DNA from: Micromonospora sp. U21 | GTDB taxonomy: Bacteria; Actinomycetota; Actinomycetes; Mycobacteriales; Micromonosporaceae | Direction of reading: 5' to 3' | NCBI RefSeq assembly: GCF_018070045.1 | Contig: NZ_JAGPYK010000003.1 | Span: 62,001-126,000 of the forward strand | DNA: 64,000 nt | Notes under the pieces: model-generated | The model's input: only the letters and a program-made list of their open reading frames with translations | The model's database searches: none | What the model was told of the DNA's origin: nothing | Shown: positions 7,622 through 15,434 of the stretch, piece after piece | Layout of the letters: every line of letters begins with the position of its first letter | How positions within the stretch are numbered: the stretch's first letter is position 1 | Position numbers and translations under genes: made by a program

Positions 7622-10081
7622 GTGACCCAGTCTGTTCATCAGCGGATCGCCGACGAGCTCGGCGTGGCCGAGCGTCAGGTGCGGGCGGCCGTGGAGCTGC
7701 TCGACGGCGGCGCCACCGTGCCGTTCATCGCCCGCTACCGCAAGGAGGCCACCGGCCTGCTCGACGACACCCAGCTGCGCACCCTGGAGGAGCGGCTGCG
7801 CTACCTGCGCGAGCTGGACGAGCGGCGGGCCGCTGTCCTGGAGTCGATCCGCGGCCAGGGCAAGCTGGACGAGGCCCTGGAAGCGCAGATCATGGCCGCC
7901 GACTCGAAGTCCCGGCTGGAGGACATCTACCTGCCGTACAAGCCGAAGCGTCGGACCCGGGCGCAGATCGCCCGCGAGGCCGGGCTGGCGCCGCTGGCCG
8001 AGACGCTGCTGGCCGACCCCACCAAGGACCCGCGGGCCACCGCCGCCGGGTTCGTCGATGAGGAGAAGGGCGTCGCCGACGCCGACGCCGCGCTGGAGGG
8101 CGCGCGGGCGATCCTGATCGAGACCTTCGCCGAGGACGCCGACCTGATCGGCACGCTGCGCGAGCAGATGTGGTCGCGGGGCCGGCTGGTGTCCCGGGTA
8201 CGCGAGGGTCAGGAAACGGCCGGCGCCAAGTTCGCCGACTACTTCGACTTCTCCGAGCCGTACCCGAAGCTGCCCTCGCACCGGATCCTGGCCATGTTCC
8301 GGGGCGAGAAGGAGGGCGTGCTCGACCTGACGATGGAGCCGGAGGAGGCCGGCGAGGCGGGCGCCGCGCCGACCGGCCCGAGCCGGTACGAGTCGGTGGT
8401 CGCCGGCCGGTTCGGCGTGTCCGACGCCGGCCGCCCGGCCGACCGCTGGCTGGCCGACACGGTCCGCTGGGCGTGGCGCACCCGGATCCTCATCCACCTC
8501 GGCGCGGACCTGCGGATGCGGCTGTGGCAGGCGGCCGAGGAGGAGGCGGTACGCGTCTTCGCCATGAATCTGCGGGATCTGCTGCTCGCCGCGCCGGCCG
8601 GCACCCGGCCCACGATGGGGCTGGACCCGGGCCTGCGTACCGGGGTCAAGGTGGCCGTGGTCGACGCCACCGGCAAGGTGGTCGCCACCGACACCATCTA
8701 TCCGCACGAGCCGCGCCGGCAGTGGGACGCGTCGATCGAGACGCTGGCCCGGCTGGCCGGCGCGCACGGCGTCGAGTTGGTGGCGATCGGCAACGGCACC
8801 GCATCCCGCGAGACCGACAAGCTTGCCGGTGACCTGATCAAGAGGCACCCGCAGCTCAACCTGACGAAGGTGGTGGTCTCCGAGGCGGGTGCGTCGGTCT
8901 ACTCGGCCTCCGCGTACGCCTCGCAGGAGTTGCCAGGGATGGACGTCTCGCTGCGCGGCGCGGTGTCCATCGCCCGCCGGCTCCAGGATCCGCTGGCCGA
9001 GCTGGTCAAGATCGATCCGCGGTCGATCGGGGTGGGGCAGTACCAGCACGACCTGTCCGAGGTGAAACTGTCTCGGTCGCTGGACGCGGTGGTGGAGGAC
9101 TGCGTCAACGCGGTCGGGGTGGACGTCAACACCGCGTCCGCGCCGCTGCTGACCCGGGTCTCCGGGATCGGCGCCGGGCTGGCCGAGAACATCGTGCTGC
9201 ACCGCGACGCCAACGGGCCGTTCCGGTCGCGTACCGAGCTGAAGAAGGTGGCCCGGCTCGGGCCCAAGGCGTTCGAGCAGTGCGCCGGCTTCCTGCGCAT
9301 CCCCGACGGTGACGACCCGCTGGACTCCTCCAGCGTGCACCCCGAGGCGTACCCGGTGGTGCGCCGGATCCTCTCCAGCACCGGCCAGGACCTGCGCTCG
9401 GTGATCGGTAGGAGCGGGATCCTGCGGGGACTGCGCGCGACGGACTTCGTCGACGACCGGTTCGGCCTGCCCACCGTCACCGACATCCTCGCCGAGCTGG
9501 AGAAGCCGGGCCGCGACCCTCGGCCGGAGTTCCGCACCGCCACCTTCGTCGAGGGCGTGGAGAAGATCGGTGACCTGACGCCGGGCATGGTGCTGGAGGG
9601 CGTGGTCACCAACGTTGCCGCGTTCGGCGCGTTCGTGGACGTCGGGGTGCACCAGGACGGCCTGGTGCACGTCTCGGCGATGTCCCGGACCTTCGTGAAG
9701 GACCCCCGCGAGGTGGTCAAGTCCGGCGACGTGGTCAAGGTCCGGGTGCTCGACGTGGACGTACCCCGTAAGCGGATCTCGCTGACCCTGCGCCTCGAGG
9801 ACGAGCCGGGCGCGGCACCCGACGGCACACGGGACAAGCAGGGTGCCCGCAGCGGCCGCGCCAGCCAGGACGGACGCGGCGGGCCGGCTCAGCGCGGTTC
9901 GCAGAGCGGACGCGGCGGCCCCGACCAGCGCGGCGGTCAGGGTGGTGGTCGCGGCGGTCAGGGTACGGGCGGCGGGCAGGGCGGACGCGGCGGGCAGCAG
10001 CGACAGGGCCGGGGCAACGGCGCGGCGGCACCGGCCAACGACGCGATGGCGGAGGCCCTGCGCCGCGCCGGCCTGGCCTGA
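7622..10081 (+). CDS. tex: Tex family S1 RNA-binding protein with RGG-rich tail
   Basis: A Tex/YhgF-like transcription accessory protein of 819 residues that binds nucleic acid. The order is an N-terminal helical Tex domain, a YqgF-like RNase H fold beginning at [16 protein letters not shown], helix-hairpin-helix repeats ([16 protein letters not shown]), and an S1 domain ([19 protein letters not shown]). An unusual tail of about 90 residues follows, full of RGG, QRG and GRG repeats, ending in a conserved-looking [12 protein letters not shown]. The open frame extends 340 codons upstream as an antisense reading of dgt. GTG 7622 is chosen because Tex homology begins exactly there ([13 protein letters not shown]). 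The ribosome site is weak. Confidence 0.93.
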   Translation: MTQSVHQRIADELGVAERQVRAAVELLDGGATVPFIARYRKEATGLLDDTQLRTLEERLRYLRELDERRAAVLESIRGQGKLDEALEAQIMAADSKSRLEDIYLPYKPKRRTRAQIAREAGLAPLAETLLADPTKDPRATAAGFVDEEKGVADADAALEGARAILIETFAEDADLIGTLREQMWSRGRLVSRVREGQETAGAKFADYFDFSEPYPKLPSHRILAMFRGEKEGVLDLTMEPEEAGEAGAAPTGPSRYESVVAGRFGVSDAGRPADRWLADTVRWAWRTRILIHLGADLRMRLWQAAEEEAVRVFAMNLRDLLLAAPAGTRPTMGLDPGLRTGVKVAVVDATGKVVATDTIYPHEPRRQWDASIETLARLAGAHGVELVAIGNGTASRETDKLAGDLIKRHPQLNLTKVVVSEAGASVYSASAYASQELPGMDVSLRGAVSIARRLQDPLAELVKIDPRSIGVGQYQHDLSEVKLSRSLDAVVEDCVNAVGVDVNTASAPLLTRVSGIGAGLAENIVLHRDANGPFRSRTELKKVARLGPKAFEQCAGFLRIPDGDDPLDSSSVHPEAYPVVRRILSSTGQDLRSVIGRSGILRGLRATDFVDDRFGLPTVTDILAELEKPGRDPRPEFRTATFVEGVEKIGDLTPGMVLEGVVTNVAAFGAFVDVGVHQDGLVHVSAMSRTFVKDPREVVKSGDVVKVRVLDVDVPRKRISLTLRLEDEPGAAPDGTRDKQGARSGRASQDGRGGPAQRGSQSGRGGPDQRGGQGGGRGGQGTGGGQGGRGGQQRQGRGNGAAAPANDAMAEALRRAGLA

Positions 10082-10088
10082 CCGACCA

Positions 10089-10148
10089 GCGGGGCGGCAT
10101 GCCTCGCCCGACCGGCTCGGGATGCCGCCCCGCACGGGCGGCATCCCG
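10089..10148. terminator. Overlapping alternative hairpins after tex
   Basis: The segment gatgccgccc is shared by two possible stems: 10089-10100 with 10122-10133 (12 bp), or 10118-10130 with 10136-10148 (13 bp, 5-nt loop). The second is the better terminator. The two are mutually exclusive. Confidence 0.65.
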
Positions 10149-10266
10149 GACGCCCCGGCGCTCGACTCACCTCACTGGCCGGCCCGGTCCGGTCGGGATG
10201 CGCACCGCACCCCGTCGGGGAGAAATAGGGTCGCCTGGCGATGGAGTGGAAAGTGATGATCTCCCG

Positions 10267-11157
10267 GTGAGGATGCACACCGACCAGGTCGACGTCACCG
10301 CGGACGTGGTCGCCGCGCTGGTGGCCGAGCAATTTCCCGAGTGGCGGGCCCTCCCGGTCCGCCCGCTTCCGTCGTCCGGCACGGTGAACGCCCTCTTCCG
10401 GCTCGGCCCGGCGATCGTCCTGCGGTTCCCGCTGCAACCCACCGCCGACCCCGAGCTTCGCGCCGAGCTGCGGCGGGAGCAGGAGTACGCCCGGCTGCTC
10501 ACCGGGCACCTGCCGGTCGCGGTGCCCGAACCGCTCGGTCTCGGCGAACCGGGCGCGGGATACCCCGGCCCGTGGACGGCGTACCGCTGGATCCCCGGCG
10601 AACCGGCCCGGCCCGAACTGATCGACGACCAGGACGCCTTCGCCCGCGACCTCGCCGGCGTCGTCACCGCCCTGCACGGCATCGACACCGGCGGTCGGGC
10701 GTGGCCCGGGTTCGGCCGGGGCGGTCCGCTGGCCGCCCAGGACGCCGGCGTGCGGTCGTCCCTCGCCGACAGCGGCCAGCTCACCGACACCGCCCGACTC
10801 GCCGTCGTGTGGGACCGGTGCCGGGAAACTCCCCGGCACGACGACACTGACGTGTGGATCCACGCCGACCTGATGCCGGGCAACCTGCTGGTCCGCGACG
10901 GCCGGTTGGCCGCGGTCATCGACCTCGGCACGGTCGGCGTCGGCGATCCGGCGGTGGACCTGATGCCGGCGTGGAACCTGCTCGACGGCGGGTCGCGGGA
11001 GACGTACCGGCGGGCGCTCGGCGTGGACGACGACACGTGGGAGCGGGGGCGCGGCTGGGCCCTGATGCAGGCGATCAACGCACTGCCGTACTACGTCGAG
11101 ACCAATCCGGTGATGGCCAACATCGCCCGGTACACCCTGCGGGCCGTACTCGACTGA
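10267..11157 (+). CDS. Aminoglycoside phosphotransferase (APH) family kinase
   Basis: A protein-kinase-like small-molecule kinase of about 296 residues. The catalytic loop is HADLMPGN (His199, Asp201, Asn206), followed by the metal-binding IDLGTVGVGDPAVDLMPAW, with DLG in place of the usual DFG. An N-lobe nucleotide-binding region (AGTVNALFRL-like, here SGTVNALFRLG) is also seen. The start is uncertain: GTG 10267 or ATG 10273 both precede the conserved HTDQVDV opening, and GTG 10246 is also in frame. Such APH-fold proteins are common in actinomycetes and most have unknown substrates, so drug resistance should not be inferred from the name. Confidence 0.85.
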   Translation: MRMHTDQVDVTADVVAALVAEQFPEWRALPVRPLPSSGTVNALFRLGPAIVLRFPLQPTADPELRAELRREQEYARLLTGHLPVAVPEPLGLGEPGAGYPGPWTAYRWIPGEPARPELIDDQDAFARDLAGVVTALHGIDTGGRAWPGFGRGGPLAAQDAGVRSSLADSGQLTDTARLAVVWDRCRETPRHDDTDVWIHADLMPGNLLVRDGRLAAVIDLGTVGVGDPAVDLMPAWNLLDGGSRETYRRALGVDDDTWERGRGWALMQAINALPYYVETNPVMANIARYTLRAVLD

Positions 11158-11191
11158 GCCGCGCCGCACCGGCGGGCGTACCGTCGGCGTC

Positions 11192-11659
11192 GTGAGTGAG
11201 CGGGACGGCCGCGAGTGGCGGGAGCGGCAGCGGCAGGCGGTGCGGGCGCACGCCGACGCGGACGCGCGGCGGCGAGCCGCCGAGCAGGCCGAGGCGGCGG
11301 AGCTGGTGGCCTGGTTCGTGGCCGAGGCGACGCGGCGAGGACTGCCCACCACCCGGCTGGTCGCCCGTGGCTACGACGGGCGCGGCCGCTACCGGACCCG
11401 GCTGACCGGCTGGTACGTCGACCGGGCCGGAACCCGGGCGGTGGACGTGGCCGGCCGGTTCCACCTGCTGACGGTGCCGGGCGGCCTGCGGGCCCGGCTG
11501 TTCGGCGTCGATCCGGAGCCCAGCCCGGCGCCGCTGATCGTCGGGGCGGGTGGCCGCGACGGTGAGTCGGTCCCGTTGCGGACCCTGCTCAACCGGCTGC
11601 TGGACGACGGGACCGACGGGCCAGGCTCCACCACCACAGCTGCTGCACCGCGAGGGTGA
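11192..11659 (+). CDS. Conserved-type hypothetical protein
   Basis: A 155-residue protein that I do not recognise. The first third is charged and Ala/Arg/Glu-rich (probably helical). The middle has an ordered segment with GYDGRGRYRTRLTGWYVD and the C-terminus is a low-complexity tail. There is no signal peptide or membrane segment. GTG 11192 lacks a ribosome site, but TACCGT lies 7 nt upstream, compatible with leaderless expression. Its last 71 nt overlap the 3' end of the convergent DUF389 gene. The codon bias supports it being real. Confidence 0.65.
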   Translation: MSERDGREWRERQRQAVRAHADADARRRAAEQAEAAELVAWFVAEATRRGLPTTRLVARGYDGRGRYRTRLTGWYVDRAGTRAVDVAGRFHLLTVPGGLRARLFGVDPEPSPAPLIVGAGGRDGESVPLRTLLNRLLDDGTDGPGSTTTAAAPRG

Positions 11660-12536
11660 GCAGCCCGGCCAGGACGATCGCGCAGAGGTTGATCACCAAC
11701 TGGAGGGCCGACCCGGCCGCCTCGTCCCACACCCCGTAGGCGGCGGCCACCGCCACGTTCGCCGCGGCCGGCACCGTGGTCACCGAGATCAGCACTCCGA
11801 CCAGGCTGCCCGACTTCTTCGAGGTCAACGAGAGCATGCCGGCTACCCCGGCGAGCAGACCGACCACCCAGGACAGCGCGTCGGGTCGCCAGATGAAATC
11901 GGTGAGCGGGCGGTCCGCGAGCAGCATCTCCCGGTTGACCAGATCGGCGGCGTTCAGTGCCCAGGTGCTCAGTACGGTCGCGACCATGGCCGCCAGGAAG
12001 CCGACCGTCAGTGCCTGCACCGACCGGACGATCACCCGGAGCCGGCGGCGCAGCAGCGCGACGCAGAGCGCGGCGAGGGGACCGAACTCCGGACCGACCA
12101 CCATCGCCCCGACGATGAGGATCGGCTGGTCCAGCAGCACACCGATACCGGCGATCATGGTGGCGATGGTGATCAGCACCAGATAGGTGCCGGACAGTTC
12201 GGTCTGCTCGCCGGTCTTCGCCGCGATCTCGTCCCAGACCACCGCGTCGGCGCCGCTGCCGGGCGCCTTCTCCGCCGCCCGGTCGGCCGCCGCGGAGATG
12301 GTCAGCTCGACGTCGTCAGCGGCGATCCCGCCGCGCGCCTCCACACCGAGTTGCTGCAGGCCGTGCAGGACGCTGTCGGCACTCTCCCGGACCACGTCGC
12401 ACTGGATGAGGTCGCCCCGGGGTTGCCGGGCGACGCCGGGCAGCACCACCAGGTGGGTCACCCCCGGCTCGGCGGCCAGCAGGTCGGCCACCGCTGCCGA
12501 CTGGTCCGGCGGAGCAATCACCCTCAGGTGCAGCAC
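11589..12536 (-). CDS. DUF389 family integral membrane protein
   Basis: A membrane protein of 315 residues. The N-terminal third is a soluble, ACT-like region (HLRVIAPPDQSAAVADLLAAEP). It is followed by about six hydrophobic helices with the DUF389 hallmarks LDQPILIVGAMVVGPEFGPLAALC and SVTTVPAAANVAVA. Function in the family is unknown. The frame is open well upstream, but GTG 12536 is chosen because gaggggga sits 5 nt before it and the upstream part is compositionally junk. The gene's 3' end overlaps that of the gene on the other strand. Confidence 0.85.
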   Translation of the reverse strand: MLHLRVIAPPDQSAAVADLLAAEPGVTHLVVLPGVARQPRGDLIQCDVVRESADSVLHGLQQLGVEARGGIAADDVELTISAAADRAAEKAPGSGADAVVWDEIAAKTGEQTELSGTYLVLITIATMIAGIGVLLDQPILIVGAMVVGPEFGPLAALCVALLRRRLRVIVRSVQALTVGFLAAMVATVLSTWALNAADLVNREMLLADRPLTDFIWRPDALSWVVGLLAGVAGMLSLTSKKSGSLVGVLISVTTVPAAANVAVAAAYGVWDEAAGSALQLVINLCAIVLAGLLTLAVQQLWWWSLARRSRRPAAG

Positions 12537-12546
12537 AGTATTCCCC

Positions 12547-12585
12547 CTCGCCCGACCGGCCAGTTCTCCACTCGCCCGACCGGCC
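12547..12585. repeat. Short direct repeat upstream of the DUF389 gene
   Basis: The 15-mer ctcgcccgaccggcc occurs at 12547-12561 and again at 12571-12585 (24-bp period), just upstream of the DUF389 start on the minus strand. It could be a tandem operator or chance GC-rich repetition. Confidence 0.4.
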
Positions 12586-12780
12586 GGTCGCGACCCTACC
12601 GCTCGACCGTTGATGGCACGGACTGCAGGAGGGCGCACTGCGAGGCCGTGTCCATGCGCGCCGTTTAGAGGTTGATCGGGGCGAAGCAGCCTGACTGTCT
12701 GGATTCGAGGCCGCTTCACCGCTTTGTACTGGTAAAACCCATACGTGGCTCTACGTCGCTTTCTCTCGGAGGTCGGATCG

Positions 12781-13500
12781 GTGCCGGTGCCTGGTGGTCT
12801 CGTGGAAGCCCCCGAAAACCCCCCACTGTTGCCGCGTCCTGACCCGGTCAAGCGCATCTTTGACGCGACCCTCGCGGCCGTACTGCTGGTGCTGATCACG
12901 CCGCTACTGCTGGTGGTGGCGGTCCTCGTCATGGTGGGCCTCGGCCGCCCGGTGCTGTTCCGCCAGTGCCGCGCCGGCCTGCACGGCCAGCCCTTCGAGG
13001 TGGTCAAGTTCCGCACCATGCGGCCGCCCAACTACGGCCGCGGCCTGGTCGGCGACGGCGACCGGCTCACCCCCCTGGGGCGCTGGCTGCGCGCCACCAG
13101 CCTGGACGAGCTGCCCACGCTCTGGAACGTGCTGCGCGGCGACATGAGCCTCGTGGGCCCGCGCCCGTTGCTGCCGGAGTACCTCGATCGCTACTCCTCC
13201 AGCCAGGCCCGCCGGCATGAGGTACGGCCCGGCGTCACCGGGCTGGCCCAGGTGCGCGGGCGCAACAGCCTGAGCTGGGAGGAGAAGCTGGACCTCGACG
13301 TGCAGTACGTGGACATCCGGAACCTCCGACTTGACCTGTCGATCCTGGTCGCGACCGCGCGCACCGTGCTGCGTCGCGAGGGCATCAACGCGGCCGGATC
13401 CGCGACCGCGCCGGAATTCCTCGGAGCCGGCCACTGGTCGAGATCGGGCCGACAGGACCAGAAGCCAGCACCACGACCCGTGCCGGAGGTGCCGCGATGA
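12781..13500 (+). CDS. Undecaprenyl-phosphate sugar-1-phosphate transferase, PglC-like
   Basis: A 239-residue bacterial sugar transferase that starts repeat-unit assembly by moving a sugar-1-phosphate from a UDP-sugar onto undecaprenyl phosphate. One hydrophobic re-entrant segment (about residues 22-48) is followed by the family signatures FEVVKFRTMR, SLDELPTLWNVLRGDMS and VGPRPL, then RPGVTGLAQV. The short size fits the monotopic PglC type rather than the long WbaP type. The frame opens at GTG 12745, but GTG 12781 has GGAGG 8 nt upstream and is preferred. It overlaps the aminotransferase by 4 nt and leads the polysaccharide operon. Confidence 0.9.
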   Translation: MPVPGGLVEAPENPPLLPRPDPVKRIFDATLAAVLLVLITPLLLVVAVLVMVGLGRPVLFRQCRAGLHGQPFEVVKFRTMRPPNYGRGLVGDGDRLTPLGRWLRATSLDELPTLWNVLRGDMSLVGPRPLLPEYLDRYSSSQARRHEVRPGVTGLAQVRGRNSLSWEEKLDLDVQYVDIRNLRLDLSILVATARTVLRREGINAAGSATAPEFLGAGHWSRSGRQDQKPAPRPVPEVPR

Positions 13501-14645
13501 GCCGGACGATCTACCTGTCAGCACCCGACGTCGGCCCCTTGGAGGAGTCGTACATGGTGGCCGCGCTGCGGTCAGGGTGGGTCGCGCCGGTCGGCCCCGA
13601 CCTTGAGGCGTTCGAGCGGGAGGTTGCCCACCGGGTCGGCACCCAGGGCGCGGTAGCCGTCACCTCCGGCACTGCGGCGCTGCACCTGGCCCTGCTCGGC
13701 CTCGGGGCCGGTCCGGGCGACGTGGTCCTGGTACCGACACTGACCTTCGTGGCCACCGCGAATGCGGTTCGCTACACAGGTGCCCGGCCAGTCTTCGTTG
13801 ACTGCGACCCGCTCACCGGCAACCTCGATGTCGGGCTGCTCACCGAGGCGCTGGGACAGCTCAGTGCCCGAGGCGAGCGGATAGCCGCAGTCATACCGGT
13901 GGATATGTTTGGCAGCTGCGTCGACTACACCACCTTGTTGCCGTTCTGTGCGGAGGCGGGCGTACCGGTCGTGGAAGACGCCGCAGAAGCTCTCGGCGCC
14001 TACCACAACGGGCGACCTGCCGGCTCGTTCGGACACGTCGGAGCGTTCTCGTTCAACGGCAACAAGATCATGACGACCTCGGGGGGCGGGATGCTCGTCT
14101 CCGACGATCTCACCCTGCTCGCGCATGCCCGCCACCTCGCTACCCAGGCGCGAGAGCCGACGCTGCACTACGAGCACCACGAAATCGGATACAACTACCG
14201 ACTGAGTAATCTGCTGGCCGCGCTGGGCCGGGCTCAGTTGATGCGGCTCGACGGGATGATCACTCGCCGCCGTGCGCTGCGGGACCGTTACGCCAAGCTC
14301 TTCGCCCCTGTCCCCGGCGTCGAGTTGATCGGCGGGGAAGACACCGGCTCCAACTGCTGGTTAACGTGCCTGCGCGTGGAGGCGGCGCGTTCCGGCTGGG
14401 AGGCGACGGACCTCGCCGCCCACCTGGCCGCCCGCGACATCGAGACCCGGCCGGTATGGAAACCGATGCACCGACAGCCGGTGTACGCCGAAGCCGAGAG
14501 TGTGCTCACCGGTGCGGCCGACACGCTCTTCGCTCAAGGACTCACCCTGCCCAGCGGCAGCGGGCTCACCGAGCGTCAGATCGAATTCGTGCTCGCGGCG
14601 ATCGACGAGTTCCTGTCCGCCCGGGTTGAGGCGGCGGTCGCGTGA
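13497..14645 (+). CDS. DegT/DnrJ/EryC1 sugar aminotransferase, PglE-like
   Basis: A PLP-dependent NDP-4-keto-sugar aminotransferase of 382 residues. Lys190 in SFNGNKIMTTSGGG is the PLP lysine. VTSGTAALHLALLGLG binds the phosphate, VEDAAEALGA carries the ring-contacting Asp, and IGYNYRLSNLLAA is typical of the family. The neighbours (PglC-, PglD- and PglF-like) suggest it aminates the 4-keto group of UDP-2-acetamido-4-keto-2,4,6-trideoxy-glucose. The ATG overlaps the preceding TGA (ATGA) and the stop overlaps the next GTG. A TTA leucine codon, rare in this genome, sits at 14361-14363 (Trp-Leu-Thr). Confidence 0.92.
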   Translation: MSRTIYLSAPDVGPLEESYMVAALRSGWVAPVGPDLEAFEREVAHRVGTQGAVAVTSGTAALHLALLGLGAGPGDVVLVPTLTFVATANAVRYTGARPVFVDCDPLTGNLDVGLLTEALGQLSARGERIAAVIPVDMFGSCVDYTTLLPFCAEAGVPVVEDAAEALGAYHNGRPAGSFGHVGAFSFNGNKIMTTSGGGMLVSDDLTLLAHARHLATQAREPTLHYEHHEIGYNYRLSNLLAALGRAQLMRLDGMITRRRALRDRYAKLFAPVPGVELIGGEDTGSNCWLTCLRVEAARSGWEATDLAAHLAARDIETRPVWKPMHRQPVYAEAESVLTGAADTLFAQGLTLPSGSGLTERQIEFVLAAIDEFLSARVEAAVA

Positions 14646-15286
14646 CCATTCCACTTGTGGTTGTCGGCTGCGGCGGCCACGGCCGCGAGATGCTCGTCAC
14701 CGCTCGGGCTCTGGCAGACCACGCCGGGGGACCACGTTGGCGACTGCTCGGCTTCATCGACGATCGGCCCTCAGACGAGAACCTGAAGCGTGTACAGCGG
14801 CTGGAGGTCCCCTTCCTCGGCGGCCTCGCTTGGTTACATGACGCACCAGCGGACACCCACCATGTCATCGGAATTGGCGACCCACAGGTGCGCAGGGCCG
14901 TCGGCGAGCGCATCGACCAATACGGCACACCCGCAGCGAGCCTCATCCATCCGGCGGCCACGATCGGTCCGGACACCGTCCACGGGCCCGGGTTCGTCGC
15001 CTTTGCAGGCGCTCGGGTCACCACAAACGTGACCATCGGTCGCCACGTGCACCTCAACCAGAACACCACGGTCGGACACGACTGCGTGCTCGCCGACTAC
15101 GTCTCGGTCAACCCCCTCGCCGCGGTATCCGGTGACTGCCACCTCAACGCGGGGGTGCTGATCGGCACCACCGCCGCCGTGCTGCAGGGCCTGACCGTCG
15201 GACGGGACAGCGTCGTGGGGGCAGGCGCCTGCGTCGTCCGCGACGTACACGAGGGCGCGGTTGTCAAGGGCGTCCCGGCCCGCTGA
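14642..15286 (+). CDS. Sugar N/O-acetyltransferase, PglD/NeuD family
   Basis: A 214-residue left-handed beta-helix acyltransferase. The N-terminal Rossmann-like part carries VVGCGGHGREML. The C-terminal part has hexapeptide repeats (for example TIGRHVHLNQNTTVGHDCVLADY), including the catalytic-type His after Gly (GHDC). In PglD this acetylates the 4-amino sugar made by PglE. GTG 14642 overlaps the aminotransferase stop (GTGA). A TTA codon occurs at 14834-14836. Acetyl transfer is inferred from family and context; another acyl group is possible. Confidence 0.88.
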   Translation: MTIPLVVVGCGGHGREMLVTARALADHAGGPRWRLLGFIDDRPSDENLKRVQRLEVPFLGGLAWLHDAPADTHHVIGIGDPQVRRAVGERIDQYGTPAASLIHPAATIGPDTVHGPGFVAFAGARVTTNVTIGRHVHLNQNTTVGHDCVLADYVSVNPLAAVSGDCHLNAGVLIGTTAAVLQGLTVGRDSVVGAGACVVRDVHEGAVVKGVPAR

Positions 15287-15434
15287 GCTGGCATCACCGT
15301 CGGACATTGCTGAACTTTCAGCCCAAAACCGACGAGATTGCGTAAACCGTGCAAATAGCATGTATGAAGCTTAAAGCGGAACAAACTTCCCGCCCCCTCG
15401 GGCGGAATGGTCGGAAATGGATCAAGGAGCATAC

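Noticed and set aside
7538..10144. 868-codon minus-strand frame opposite tex
   Set aside because: Runs through the entire tex gene in the antisense frame; its Arg/Gly/His-rich translation shows no domain.
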